Positions 24,601 to 46,512 of a stretch of 64,000 bases of DNA are shown here, piece after piece. Made by a program: the position numbers and the translations under genes. The stretch is taken from positions 68,282,672 through 68,346,671 of the forward strand of contig NC_088708.1 of NCBI RefSeq assembly GCF_963576615.1. The letters run 5' to 3'. This DNA comes from Watersipora subatra. Lineage: Eukaryota > Bryozoa > Gymnolaemata > Cheilostomatida > Watersiporidae. Position 1 is the stretch's first letter. The number at the start of each line of letters is the position of its first letter. Under the pieces are notes generated by a model, which was not told where the DNA came from, made no database searches, and saw only the letters and a program-made list of their open reading frames with translations.

Positions 24601-27600
24601 TATTATCATATAGCCTGTTAATCTTTAATGTCATTATCTGATACTGATACATACATGTTGTATGTAGGGCACAAGTGTTTGGATATTTTATGGGATAATC
24701 GCAGGCGATTATCCCATAAAATATCCAAATATTTGTGTCTAACATCCAACATGTATATCTAATATCTAAAACAATATACAATAATTAGCCTTTTTATATT
24801 ACAAGATCCAATATCGAGTATTCCGATAGCATTTTCAATATTCAATAGTATTGCATCGTGTGTATTGAACATCCAATACTAATGGACAGCAGTATTGGCC
24901 CCAAGTCTAGTACCGGGTGTCATCTACTGGGTGTTCCCATGACCTCCCCACCTACCATGATTTGAGCATCACCTACTGTATCCTAGCTATGATCGATTGT
25001 ATACTGGTACTACGTATTCTGTGTTGGGTTTCACCTACCGCCTGTCATCTACTGCATTTCAAACGTCACGTGTTATTCACAGGGAACCACCAATGGTAAT
25101 GAAAGAACTACTAGCAAAAATATTGAGGTAACGTATTCCATTGATTATCTAGTAATGAAGGATATAATAATATGCTGTGTCAGAGGTGACCTCAGAGGTG
25201 ACCTCAGCTATATAAGGGAGAGAGTGTAAGCTATGACTAGCCATGAACTCATGTTGCAGCAGGCATACATACTGATTGTGGATTTCCTAAGCTCTTCTGT
25301 TATTCCAATAGGTGATTGACAGTCTAGGGCTATATATCGAGAGTAAATATTCACAGCGTCCGCCTTGATACCTAAAAGATAACAGATCGGTGTTATTTTA
25401 TAAATTTGACCAATCAGATGAAATAGCTGAGATAGCTGTCACACTACAAAGTAAAGAAATACACCAACAAGTAAAACAAAAAACTGTGTGAAACAGAGAT
25501 TCCAGAATCTAAAAGGTGTGCAGCGGAGAGAGTTAGATGATTGGCAGTTGGAGTAGTAATGACAAGTCAAGACAAGTGGCAACCTACAATAAACTGATGT
25601 GAGAGGAGGGCTAGGCTGCTGTACCCCAGCAATGGAGAGTCCCTCTGAATGACTGTGGACACTTAGATGCCGTTTCTAGCTAACAGGAATGTGAATGAAC
25701 ACGCTACTAACTAGTCATAACATAAAGCAGCGATAAGGTTGATGTAGCTAGGGTATATTTCATTGATAACACAGAGATAACAGTTGATAGATAAGTCATC
25801 AGCTATCCACTCTGGTTGATACGTGTTAGTAATATTTGGGCAAGTATTTCACTCAATTAGGGAGTACTCATTTAGTTCCTTCAAATTGTCATGTCATAAT
25901 AACTAGGTTTCTATACAGCGATGGTGTAGGGACATCTGGCAGCCGAAGCACTAAATCGGGCCGACAAATAGATCAGGTTTTCATAGGGCAAGAGAGTAAA
26001 GTGAAGGTTTTGCGACGTACACGAAGCAACAGGGAAGCTAGACCTATGAACATGCACGAGTGCAATGCCATTGGTTACCAAGACCATTTTCTATGGCAAA
26101 AAGATAACGTATCGCACGAGTGTTTCACTTCCGAACAGCGAAACCGAAGCGCAGCGGAATGAGAGCGTTTCCATCATGGCTGTTTCCATGATGGCATCAC
26201 AGCGCCATATGGGAGTGTATCGCTACGCTATCACTCTAAGGAAACTTATTAATTGTAAAATGAAACATTTCAAGTGAAGAGTAAAGGATTACCAGCTCAA
26301 CAAGTTGTGGAGACTAGGTTATACCTAACAGATAGATTCTACTGCTCTGACTCATCCGTAGCTTGTTACTATGATATTAATGGTTAATGCATTCCACATA
26401 ACCCATCTCAACTTTTTAATTCTTTGACGTAACATAGTGATTGTTTGTGCACGGATCGCAGGATTATCAGCAAAAATTACGGAATAAATTGCGTAAACAC
26501 ACTTTTAGATATCTACTTGTAACCCATCGCAACTTTTCAACGATAATATTTTTGTCTAAATATGGGACATACAGACATGGGACATACAGCTATCCAATTC
26601 CAACTTTTTAGATCAAAAAATACAAGAAACATTTCGTTATATACTTCGGTCTTGCCTCAACAAACACTCCCATAATGCCTCCTAGCACAGATAACAAGGA
26701 ATAACTGATATTCTAGAAGCTTCTACAATACATACGCTCTTGCAGAAGTGTGTCTTGCTGGTGGTCACTGCTCTCCTTTTTTCCCGCTGAAGTAGTATTG
26801 GAGTCAGAATGGAGAATAGGAGACGGCGGAGGCTCAGCAAAGACAGGAGGATCGCCGGAGTCTGTTATACGATTGTCTGTAGGCTGAGTGTCGATAACAG
26901 CGTGCAACGAGTGCACCCTAATACGACTGAGTGATGCGTCAGAAAAGTTTTTTGAATCCAGCCAGAACTTAACTAAGTGTTCCCTATCCTTGGTCGCCAT
27001 GTATTGAATAAATTGACCAATGAGATCCTGGTTGTGAAGCATATCGAAGAATGTTATAGATAATATCGATGTTCGCCTGCACCAGACATTGTTTTGGTGA
27101 GATTGACCTGTCCAAAAATGTAATCGTAAACAAATAATTAAATGTATAATATCTTTCAAGTAAAGACATATTAAGCTTGAGTAAATAATCAAATTATTAT
27201 TTAGTACTGAATTAAATTTGAAAATTGAAGAAATATTAAATATAGAACATGAAATGCTTGAGACTTAAAACTCGTAAGAGGTCAAGGATGATGAAGGAAA
27301 GCACATCCGCTTCTAAGTACCTCTGCGCTATATTAGTAGCTGTAAGTTATAAGCTCTTTTTTAAAGAGCAAGAAATAATCTACTTTCTAAGGACGGATAG
27401 TAAAAATAAAGCTGACGATTTTTTGTAAAAGCAAGGCTTATAATATATATTATTACTAATACTAGTACCACCTCTGCATATTTAAATATATTATAAAAAT
27501 CACAGAAAACCTGGTTAACTTTACCTTATACTAAACTAACTTTACCTTATACTAAGCTAGGGAAAAATAAGGGGTCGTTAGCATGGTGTAACCCCTACAA

Positions 27601-30600
27601 GCAGTATCTACTATACGATTGCAACATCTCACAATACCAATATAAAGCTGACCAACTTAAAAACTGATATGAGAATATCAACTAGATTAGCCCAGACCAA
27701 ACTCTACGAGCAAGTGCTGTCAAGGGATTAAGCATATTTGGGGTTAAAAAAATCAAAAATTCAAATTTGAGTTAATCTCCATGGTGGTAGATAGCACCAC
27801 TCTGCTTGGCAATGTACCGCAGCTCGTAAGACTCAACATAAATTCATTCAACTACTTGAGATTGCTGCGAGCTATGCTAGATTGAATTGAGCATCTCGTC
27901 AAACAACACAGGATATATCATCATATGACAAGAGAAATATGGGCCACATAGCTATACTATTAGGCAGTAGAAAACACTATAATGCACAATGTCATGTGCA
28001 GAACAGATTAACAATATAGATATTAGAAACAAGATAAACTGATTACGACAAGAATTTAATTTCAACACAAATAAAATTAAACTGTAGAGTAATTTTAAAA
28101 GATGAGCCACTAGTCATAAGCCTTTGCGCATTTATATCAAGGAAGCTAAAATAGCGTTTGCGCTCATTTTAACAGGGTGAAGCACTTACCTAGGTCGCCT
28201 TGCGTTTCTAATGCTAGTGCGGGTGGAGGTACCTGCACCGAGTTCTTTGATGTCGAAGAAGCATGAGCTACAAATACGGTTTGAATACTGCCACATACAT
28301 GTACATACAATGGATGTTCTGGAGGAATCGAAACTGGGTTATTTTTTTTGCAAAAAAGCCACTGCTGGTCTCGGTCAGTTTAGTGATGACTCAGAAAAAA
28401 GAACTAAAGTATAATGTACGACTTGAAAAGGAACTAAAAAAGAAGAGATGACTTAAAAGAGGAGAGATGACTCATAAAGGAGAGATGACTCATAGAGGAT
28501 AGATTACTCATATAGAGGATAGATTACTCATAGAGGAGAGATGACTCAAAGAGCAGAGATGACTCATAGAAGAGAGATGACTCATAAAGGAGAAATGACT
28601 CATAAAAGAGAGATGACTCATAAAGGAGAGATGACTCATAGAGGATAGATGACTCATAAAGGAAAGATGACACATAGAGGAGAGATGACTCATAGCGAAG
28701 AGATGATACATAGAGGAGACATGACTCATAAAGGAGAGTTGACTCATAGAGAAGAGATGACTCATAGCAAAGAGATGACTCATAGAGGAGAGATGACTCA
28801 TAAAGGAGAGATGACTCATAAAGGAGAGATAACTCATAAAGGAGAGATGACTCATAGAGCAGAGATGACTCATAAAGGAGAAGTGATTCAAAGAGAGATG
28901 ATTCAAAGAGGAGAGACGACTCAAAGAATAGAAATAACTAAAAGAGGGAAGATGACTTCAAGAGGAGACATGACTCATAGAGCAGAGATGACTCAAAGAG
29001 GAGAAATGACTCATAGAGAAGAGATCTCAGAACGGAAAGATGATTCAAAGAGAGATAACTCATAGAGGGGAGACGACTCAAAGAGAGATGGCTAAGAAAA
29101 GAGAGATGGCTCAAAGAGGGAGGAGAAATGACTCGAGGAGAAATGACTCAAAGAGGAGAGATGATTTAAAGAGGAGAAATCACTCATAGAGGAGAGATAA
29201 GAGCAGAGAGCAGAGACTCAAAGAGCAGAGACAACTCAAGGAGGAGAGATGACTCAAGGAGGAGAGACGACTCAAGAAGGAAAGATGCCTCAGAGAAAAA
29301 GATAACCCAACGACGAGTCATGACTAAAAAAGGAGAGCTGACTCAAACTAAAGATGTGATTCAGATATGAGAGGCAAAGATTGCTAGCTACTAAGTTAAA
29401 AGTTACCCCTTGAGAGATAGTACGCCTTCAATGCATTACTATACATTTGGGTACTAATGACAATAATGTACGGTAATTGAAACTTTTTCATTAGCAGCGG
29501 TATGCTTCAAACCTGATTCCATATTCCATAAAATCGGTTAAAAACATATTTACCGAATTATCAACCAACTTAAAAAAAATTGTTATCATTTCTGTCATAT
29601 ATTATAGTTATCAGTCTGCACTGAACCATCTACAAGACTAATTAATTATGTTGTATGTAGACCTATAAAACTTTAGTGAATGTTTATTATAGGCATTTTA
29701 CCAGAAATGGTACAGAGCAAAGTGTACTTTGATATACTATAAATAAAGATGGCTAACACTTAAAAATACTATAGAATGCATCAATGTCAGCAGCCCTCCG
29801 CATCAAGGCATGACCATAATATCAAATAATGTTACTTTACAAAAACCATCTATTTACAAAAACTGAAGCTGGTAATCCATACAAACATTAAACAGCAGCA
29901 AACAGCCATTACTGACAGCTGATATGTAACAGTAGTCTACTCACCTTTCCTCCTGAACCGCACCATGATTAGAAATGAATGCCTATTGTTATTGACTACA
30001 GGTTTCTAATCCAATGATAATGATTTATCTTTCCAACAATAGCGGGTTGATCTACCTTTTCCCATCTAACTCACAAGCATAGCACCCACAGTTCTCCAGC
30101 AAAGCACTGGCAGCTCATCATCACAGCAATGACAGCTCACCATCACAGCACTGACAGCTCACCATCACAGCACTGACAGCTCACTATCACAGCACTGACA
30201 GCTCACCATCACAGTACTGGCAGCTCACCATCACAGCACTGACAGCTCACCATCACAGCACTGACAGCTCACCATCACGGCACTGACAGCTCATCATCAC
30301 GGCGCTGACAGCTCACCATCACAGCACTGGCAGCTCACCATCACAGCACTGACAGCTCACCATCACGGCACTGACAGCTCATCATCACGGCACTGACAGC
30401 TCACCATCACAGCACTGACAGCTCACCATCACAGCACTGACAGCTCACCATCACAGCACTAACAGCTCACCATCACAGCACTGACAGCTCACCATCACAG
30501 CACTGACAGCTCATCATCACGGCACAGACAGCTCACCATCATAGCACTGACAGCTTATCGTCATAACGGTAAAATCCAGAAAGCATAAAAAACATTAGGC

Positions 30601-32606
30601 CATACTCACAGTGATCACTTTCGACACTAACAGTATCGGCAGCTTCCTGAAGGGATGTGGTGTCAGGTGTAACATCATAAAACGTTGACCTTGATCGCCT
30701 TTTTTCCTTCTTTGTATGCTCTCTTGTATTCACAGACTCTTTTTCAGTATTTAGTGGCTCCTGATAGAACTGTGATTTGCTTTTGGTAGATTTAGAGTTG
30801 TGTTTTTCTGCAGTTTCACAATTGAAGAGAGTAAGCTAAGTATATGCGTAGAGCACACATTGTATGGTGTTTTTAAATAATGATAAGGCTAACTTGCATC
30901 ATCACCAAACGAAGAAAAGCAATTTAAAAAGTGATAAATACTTGTACTACTGGCTGCAACTAAATTCAAGTACAAAGGGTTTGTAAAATTTGGTATGGAT
31001 ATTAATAAGTTGAAAAGAGTGTGGCCCACAAATGAATTGCTATATTCAAATTGAAATTAATAAATAAATTTATTTAATTAATTCTGACATACAAAACTTA
31101 ATGTTTTCTCTACACTCAAATTAATTCCAGTAGTTAAACTGAATATCCTTGGCTATTTAATAAATATCACATACTTGATGTTAATTACCTTTTTTACTAA
31201 GGACTTCAAAAGAAATGTGAGATTTTGTCACACGAAACTCAAAAGTAAGATTTAAGCAATTTCCAAGGAGTCTTAATTTCAAAAATACATGTATAGGCAT
31301 GGCAGGTAATACACTAACATATATACAGTACCACAATCGATTTGTTTGTTCAGGTCAAAAAGAATCTCCGACACAAAAGCCACCTTCATGCATAAAATAA
31401 ACTTGGTACAAATAGGATTTATTTAATTTGACTTCTTTCATAGTTGCTTGAGCTACACAAACCCAGCTAAAATTGTGATATTTCAGTGTCACTGGAAAGT
31501 TTTTCTCAGTTTTTCTATGCAATATTAAATTTATTTATTTGGTACAAAAATTATTACAACATCTGACTAAAACAAAATGGAAAAGCATTGCAAGCAAAAT
31601 ATATAAATTGAGTGTGTTTCTTTTATACAGCAAATAACTCTGGGTCTTTTTGAACAAGCTATCACATTGCAAATAGAGAAAGAAAATTCTAACAGCGAAC
31701 TGATATTGATAAGACCACATAATCTACATCATAAATGGTAAGCTAAAGCTCTTAATAACAAAATTATACTCTTGCAAAATAGCAGAACAGATCAGGCGCA
31801 AACTAACCTAATAACATTAACACACAAACATATGATTTACCAATACAAATAAAAATAGCAAGTTTGTGAACCTCTGCATTAAGTCTATAATGCTTGAGTA
31901 TAATATTGCGCAACCGTTTCTTTAATATATTTAGTAGTAAAACATAAACATGGAATTGATAAAATAAAAAACAATTGTGAGTTTCGATCAATATATGCCA
32001 GACCAATCCCAGCTTCTTTTTACACACAAAACTAGCTGATCAGTTTCTATTATCGTTGAATTGTGAAAGATCTATTCGTTAAAACATAAGATTAGTGGTG
32101 GCAACTACAATTACTAATTGTACCAATAAAAGGAAGTTCCTAATTTATGTATATTAGGTTAGGATATATATTTATTATTTCAAAGAACTTAATCGTTTCC
32201 ACATTTCATATGATTTGTGATTATTAGATAAAAATAAATGGGATAATGATGAATAAAATTGCACACTATAGAATACTATATAGATCCTTACTACAAAATT
32301 CGACGCATTATTGGCTCATATATCCAAACTAAAGGCATATCTAAATCGTGTTTTGCAAAAACCGAAGAACATAAAAATAATTGTAGAATAAACTGTCTAA
32401 ATTATAGAAGAAAAGACTAAATGCTTAGTTTTGTATATTTTTAGACCAAATCGTAAACACCAAATGTTTGTGACAAAATATAAGTCTGAGCCTAGAATTT
32501 GGCAAAGCAACAAACGACATCAAATGAGTAGGTTGAATAAATTATACGCTTTCACGGCTGAGTAGAGCATGTATTTACCTGATTTTTTGCGATTAAAGAA
32601 TGGCAT
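3509..32606 (-). CDS. akap10: A-kinase anchor protein 10 (D-AKAP2), complete, 13 coding exons
   Basis: Scaffold that tethers protein kinase A regulatory subunits and carries two RGS domains. Coding exons in transcript order: 32579-32606, 30610-30807, 28190-28267, 26736-27107, 25273-25371, 20414-20498, 19962-20085, 18182-18312, 15672-15816, 14984-15116, 14420-14555, 4448-4539, 3509-3696. They total 1809 nt (602 residues plus stop; the human protein is somewhat longer), and all introns keep phase. The start MPFFNRKK resembles the vertebrate MSFFRRK start. RGS1 begins around residue 114 and is split by a low-complexity insert, as in vertebrates. RGS2 covers about 313-450. The PKA-binding helix (AQEAMAWEVTKMIIANVK) is near 554-571. 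The protein ends ITEL, a class I PDZ ligand like the vertebrate STKL. The donor after exon 9 (AAAAG/gttggc) is weak. Introns are repeat-laden. ruvbl2 diverges from it head to head. Confidence 0.93.
3697..4447 (-). other. akap10 intron 12
   Basis: Spliced between GT (donor at 4447-4446 on the minus strand) and AG at 3698-3697. No repeat or nested gene was recognised. Confidence 0.7.
5281..7002. repeat. Higher-order repeat: 861-bp (41-mer) tandem duplication
   Basis: Marker variants recur exactly 861 bp (41 x 21) apart. TTCTATTCTCACTATCAA starts near 5281 and 6142, and CTGTCATC occurs at 5609 and 6470. Further diverged copies of the CTGTCATC marker sit at 7163 and 7961, offsets of 33 and 38 units. 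Blocks of the array have therefore been copied as units. Confidence 0.85.
10200..13200. repeat. Higher-order repeat: 1491-bp (71-mer) tandem duplication
   Basis: The rare variant CTTTCTATCATC occurs near 11191 and again near 12682, exactly 1491 bp (71 x 21) apart. The surrounding variant order is the same for well over 1 kb around both. The block limits given are approximate. Confidence 0.8.
14420..14555 (-). CDS. akap10: akap10 exon 11 (linker between RGS2 and PKA-binding helix)
   Basis: The exon is 136 nt between an acceptor reading AAATAG and the donor GTGAGT. The frame was fixed by neighbours: it completes a Gly codon and ends two bases into an Arg codon finished by exon 12. It encodes a Ser/Asp/Arg-rich linker ending DACLRRRVHHR. 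Together with the next exon (KSMSLGHLSEYGQYVSE) it matches the vertebrate D-AKAP2 segment before the anchoring helix. It borders the megasatellite intron. Confidence 0.8.
14556..14983 (-). other. akap10 intron 10 with 17-bp hairpin
   Basis: The intron contains an inverted repeat with arms 14757-14773 and 14791-14807 (AAAGTTGTCTTCTCATT and its complement). Nothing else was recognised. Confidence 0.6.
14984..15816 (-). CDS. akap10: akap10 exons 9-10: second half of RGS2
   Basis: Exon 9 (15672-15816) encodes YFSLQASDPLGFSDKIRM and NICREEGPLPDCF, close to the vertebrate D-AKAP2 RGS2. Exon 10 (14984-15116) continues TLFKPFLQSQIYFRYLSELI, the terminal RGS helix, then a polar linker. They join in phase 0. 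The donor of exon 9 is a non-consensus GTTGGC. The 555-bp intron between them shows no repeat. Confidence 0.88.
15940..16660. repeat. Degenerate AATAGAGCTAA-type simple repeat
   Basis: In akap10 intron 8, short phrases such as AATAGAG, GAGCTAA and GAGGTACTAATA recur with irregular spacing and many substitutions. The densest part is 16500-16650. It looks like an eroded minisatellite. Confidence 0.5.
16749..18158 (+). mobile_element. Tigger/pogo-like DNA transposon remnant, about 1.4 kb
   Basis: The termini are inverted: CAGTAATACTTCAACTTGTG at the left and the complement of CAGTCATACTTCGACTTACG at the right, each flanked by TA, the pogo/Tigger target-site pattern. Inside, near 17070-17180, a frame resembles a Psq/CENP-B helix-turn-helix (KIIEKYAKCV...ELAQQYDRNTSTI), and near 17400-17440 a fragment reads RLLRHWIKDKQL. 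The transposase is broken by stops and by the palindromic insertion at 17201-17352, and no catalytic DDE part remains. It sits in akap10 intron 8 and is non-autonomous. Confidence 0.75.
17201..17352. mobile_element. Perfect 59-bp-arm foldback element nested in Tigger remnant
   Basis: Arms 17201-17259 and 17294-17352 are exact reverse complements (outer end AAAAGAACTGGACGGG). The centre of about 34 bp is rich in GCATGCAT/TATGCATG and is itself self-complementary. Each arm also holds a direct repeat of CAGAACCTG. It interrupts the Tigger transposase frame, so it inserted later or arose there by inverted duplication. Confidence 0.85.
18182..18312 (-). CDS. akap10: akap10 exon 8: RGS2 helix core
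   Basis: Encodes FAEQENASALLQFWMAVDNF followed by EAQSDAMILYEK, matching the vertebrate D-AKAP2 RGS2 (LLQFWxAxDNF is the classic RGS motif). It begins in phase 0 after TTTGCAG and ends at donor GTGAGT two bases into a Lys codon. Confidence 0.93.
18815..19026 (+). mobile_element. Helitron-like non-autonomous element, 3' end
   Basis: The segment ends ...CTCGGGCACTCATCTAG followed by T, with a CTAG terminus preceded by a GC-rich palindromic stretch, as in Helitron 3' ends. The upstream body (CTTCTGCTGCAACAGCAACC ... CTCATGATGTGTAG) recurs near 56.2-56.59 kb, and its 3' part recurs inverted near 36.2 kb. The 5' limit is approximate. Confidence 0.55.
19380..19620. repeat. Dispersed repeat, family shared with 43.6 kb
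   Basis: TAAAACCTCTAATTGACCGCC followed by alternating CTCTATTT.../GACCGCC and its complements. A related copy (AAAACCTCCAATTGAACGCC) lies at 43602-43735 in ruvbl2 intron 10. Internal inverted copies (TGGCGGTCAATTGGAGG) suggest a DNA-transposon-derived MITE. Confidence 0.5.
19962..20498 (-). CDS. akap10: akap10 exons 6-7: end of RGS1 and start of RGS2
   Basis: Exon 6 (20414-20498) encodes KICSEDGKVDPLCF, nearly identical to the vertebrate ICGEDGQVDPNCF block. Exon 7 (19962-20085) encodes YFEDFVESSYYRRYQ (RGS1 terminal helix) and then LIDILYNEVIMFYFLE (start of RGS2). The split Ser codon across the intron and the donor signals GTGAGG and GTATTT support both boundaries. Confidence 0.92.
20725..20819 (+). 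mobile_element. Helitron-like 3' terminus
   Basis: ACCCGTGCAAGGCCGGGCAT followed by TCATCTAG and T gives a short CCCG/CGGG palindrome close to a CTAG terminus, typical of Helitron ends. A homologous copy lies inverted at 54527-54640. It is in akap10 intron 5. Confidence 0.6.
21515..21865. repeat. MITE-like palindromic segment
   Basis: Contains nested inverted repeats (ATTGCAAATTTGCAAT, AATCGTCTATTTATAGACGATT) and repeated CGAT/ATCG words. The ends are loosely complementary (AGCGATTCAATATTG near 21519, CAATTTGTC near 21857). A family cannot be named. Confidence 0.4.
22135..23200. repeat. Second 21-bp minisatellite, about 47 copies, akap10 intron 5
   Basis: The plus unit is TGTGTACTAGGTGTTACCTAC. 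Copies are nearly exact from 22180 to 22990 and decay after about 23000. Variants (TGTGCTAGTTG, GGCGTACTAGG, TGTGAGCTACT) recur as a block of about 9 units, so higher-order copying occurred here too. It is unrelated in sequence to the 4.9-14.2 kb array although the period is the same. Two plus frames stay open for more than 320 codons as an artefact of the period. Diverged copies reappear at 24900-25050. Confidence 0.95.
23290..23990. other. Intron 5 stretch with AATATC-rich degenerate repeats
   Basis: 23290-23470 holds irregular copies of CAATATCTAATACTAA-like words, echoed at 24750-24870. The remainder shows nothing recognisable. Confidence 0.4.
24004..24068. repeat. (AT)n-rich microsatellite
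   Basis: Alternating TA/AT tracts of about 65 bp with imperfect phasing. It is self-complementary. Confidence 0.9.
24650..24757. repeat. Long inverted repeat with perfect 25-bp core
   Basis: Core arms 24678-24702 and 24705-24729 are exact complements (TTTGGATATTTTATGGGATA...) with a 2-base spacer. Imperfect pairing continues outward through TACATGTTG/CAACATGTA. A foldback or MITE-like structure in akap10 intron 5. Confidence 0.75.
25273..25371 (-). CDS. akap10: akap10 exon 5
   Basis: Encodes IKADAVNIYSRYIALDC and SPIGITEELR, matching the vertebrate D-AKAP2 stretch EQDAVNTFTKYI...PIPITEAMR that resumes RGS1 after its insert. It opens after TTTTAG and closes at GTATGT, with split Arg and Ser codons on either side. 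Confidence 0.9.
25372..26735 (-). other. akap10 intron 4
   Basis: Ordinary sequence with a more CpG-rich patch near 25900-26220 containing GCGAAACCGAAGCGCAGCGG. No family was recognised and no nested gene is supported. Confidence 0.4.
26736..27107 (-). CDS. akap10: akap10 exon 4: start of RGS1 and low-complexity insert
   Basis: Encodes QFIQYMATKDREHLVKFWLD then SLSRIRVHSLHAV, matching the vertebrate RGS1 half (FIQFMELRRMEHLVKFWLE ... SRIRAHSL). It then runs into a Pro/Ser/Asp-rich insert. The acceptor GGACAG was chosen over the nearer GTGCAG because only it restores frame with exon 3. Confidence 0.92.
27108..28189 (-). other. akap10 intron 3
   Basis: AT-rich. A short direct repeat (CTAACTTTACCTTATACTAA) occurs near 27515-27555. 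Nothing else was recognised. Confidence 0.4.
28437..29335. repeat. 18-bp minisatellite with AP-1-like core, about 45 copies, akap10 intron 2
   Basis: The plus unit is close to GAGATGACTCATAAAGGA. Most units keep the palindromic core ATGACTCAT, which equals the AP-1/TRE consensus, at 18-bp spacing. The best-preserved part is 28460-28870. Units decay towards 29335, where spacing drifts. It lies about 170 bp upstream of the exon 3 acceptor in transcript sense. Confidence 0.9.
30104..30556. repeat. 22-bp minisatellite, about 20 copies, next to akap10 exon 2 donor
   Basis: The plus unit is CAGCTCACCATCACAGCACTGA, with few substitutions (A/G, C/T at CATCACRGC). Its right edge is about 53 bp inside intron 2 from the exon 2 donor at 30609. 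On the akap10 sense strand each unit reads GATGGTGAGCTG. Confidence 0.93.
30610..30807 (-). CDS. akap10: akap10 exon 2, basic N-terminal region
   Basis: Acceptor CTGCAG and donor GTGAGT bound 198 nt encoding a Lys/Ser-rich segment (HTKKEKRRSRSTFYDV). It joins exon 1 with a split Glu codon. Sequence similarity to the vertebrate N terminus is weak here. The call rests on phase and splice signals. Confidence 0.75.
30808..32578 (-). other. akap10 intron 1
   Basis: AT-rich sequence without a recognised repeat family or nested gene. Confidence 0.5.
32579..32606 (-). CDS. akap10: akap10 exon 1, start codon
   Basis: ATG at 32606-32604 opens MPFFNRKKS followed by donor GTAAAT. The residues match the start of vertebrate D-AKAP2 (M-x-F-F-x-R-K), and the one-base overhang fits exon 2. 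Confidence 0.8.
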
Positions 32607-32879
32607 CACCACCAAGAATATAACTGTCAAAGTATTCTACATCACTCAAAATAAAAACCAGCGAATATTCTATATAGTTATGTTAAATTTTATAATTTAA
32701 AACGGTAATATACAGCTGCGGAAGTTGTACACAAAGGCGTTTATTGGAGACAGACCAGAACCCGCCCCAATTTTTACAGTTTAAACCCCTTAAGAACATC
32801 GAAATATGTTGAAGGTGTGATGACTAGATTAAAACGTGATTTACGGTCTGCGTTCGTAGTTACTCATCAAGCGTCCAAT
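32607..32879. promoter_or_regulatory. Divergent promoter between akap10 and ruvbl2
   Basis: Only 273 bp separate the two start codons, so both transcripts must start here. It holds an ETS-type site GCGGAAGT (32718-32725), a GC-box next to a CCAAT word (CCCGCCCCAAT, 32761-32771), and a YY1-like word overlapping the ruvbl2 start (CCAATATGGCAGCC). No TATA box is evident, as is usual for housekeeping bidirectional promoters. Transcription start sites are not known. Confidence 0.7.
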
Positions 32880-45787
<12,908 letters not shown>

Positions 45788-46465
45788 CACTATCACAGCC
45801 ACCTCTCATTGTATCCATATGAAATCAATATCTGATCAATCGGAGTTGTGACCTCTTGGGCTGTATTCACTTGTAGAGTTTCTGCTGAGCTTCATATAGA
45901 ACTTGCCTATGATATTGTCTTCTCCAGGTTATCTTTTGCTGCTCAGCTTGTTATAGCGATTTGTTATATTCCTTTGCAACACTCGGGTGTTGCTGCTTGT
46001 ACCTTTTCACTTTTTGTTCATCTGTACAAACTTGCTAATAGGTCGTTTATAAAAGTGTTTTCTGTTTGTATAATGTTGACAGATTTTTCATTCCATAAAG
46101 ATATTTTATGAAATAGATACAACATCCTTTTCCTTGAAATAATACGCATGGAGGTCTGGTTTACAACTCGTGGGGTAGCGTTTTTAACCGAGGTTTATTA
46201 ACTCCATGAATCGCTGTCACTAAAACATGTTTACTTGTTCTGGCTTCTAATCATGACTGCAATTTTAGTGCATGCTACAAAAACCTTTATTGAAAATAGA
46301 GGAAAAGTGACAGCATCAGGGTGAAGCATTTGAAAAGATGAACACATGCAAAGAAATCGTCAGCTGCTTTTCTTTTTCAGAATGGAATAAAAAAGATTAG
46401 TTACATTAATTGTCATCTAGAAACACATCAAATTCCCAATAGATAATTGAACACCTCCTCATCTT
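45788..46465 (+). other. ruvbl2 3' flank
   Basis: Probable ruvbl2 3' UTR and spacer. The first AATAAA on the plus strand is near 46386-46391, about 600 nt past the stop, and could be the poly(A) signal. Confidence 0.35.
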
Positions 46466-46469
46466 TGGT

Positions 46470-46485
46470 AGCCCTAAAGAGGGCT
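46470..46485 (-). terminator. Histone-mRNA-like 3' stem-loop
   Basis: The minus strand reads AGCCCT-CTTT-AGGGCT followed by ACCA and then purine-rich AAGATGAGGAGG. Replication-dependent histone mRNAs end in a 6-bp stem, 4-base loop, ACC(A) flank and a purine-rich downstream element. This copy has the right geometry and flanks and sits 28 nt after the stop of the 92-codon ORF. Deviations: A-U instead of G-C at the stem base, and C at the first loop position. An AATAAA-like word also lies between the stop and the stem. Confidence 0.55.
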
Positions 46486-46512
46486 GTTGGGTGGTTTTTA
46501 TTTTAATCAAGC

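Noticed and set aside
25836..26277. Overlapping 108- and 70-codon ORFs in akap10 intron 4
   Set aside because: Antisense to the gene, no recognisable domain, and composition resembles a repeat fragment rather than a coding exon.
28508..29065. MSHLSFMSHLS- and MTHKGEMTH-type repetitive proteins
   Set aside because: Frames of the 18-bp intronic array on the two strands. Overlapping and mirror-like, with no gene signals.
45848..46111. 87-codon ORF after ruvbl2
   Set aside because: Lies in the ruvbl2 3' flank, hydrophobic by AT-rich composition, with no similarity or splice context.
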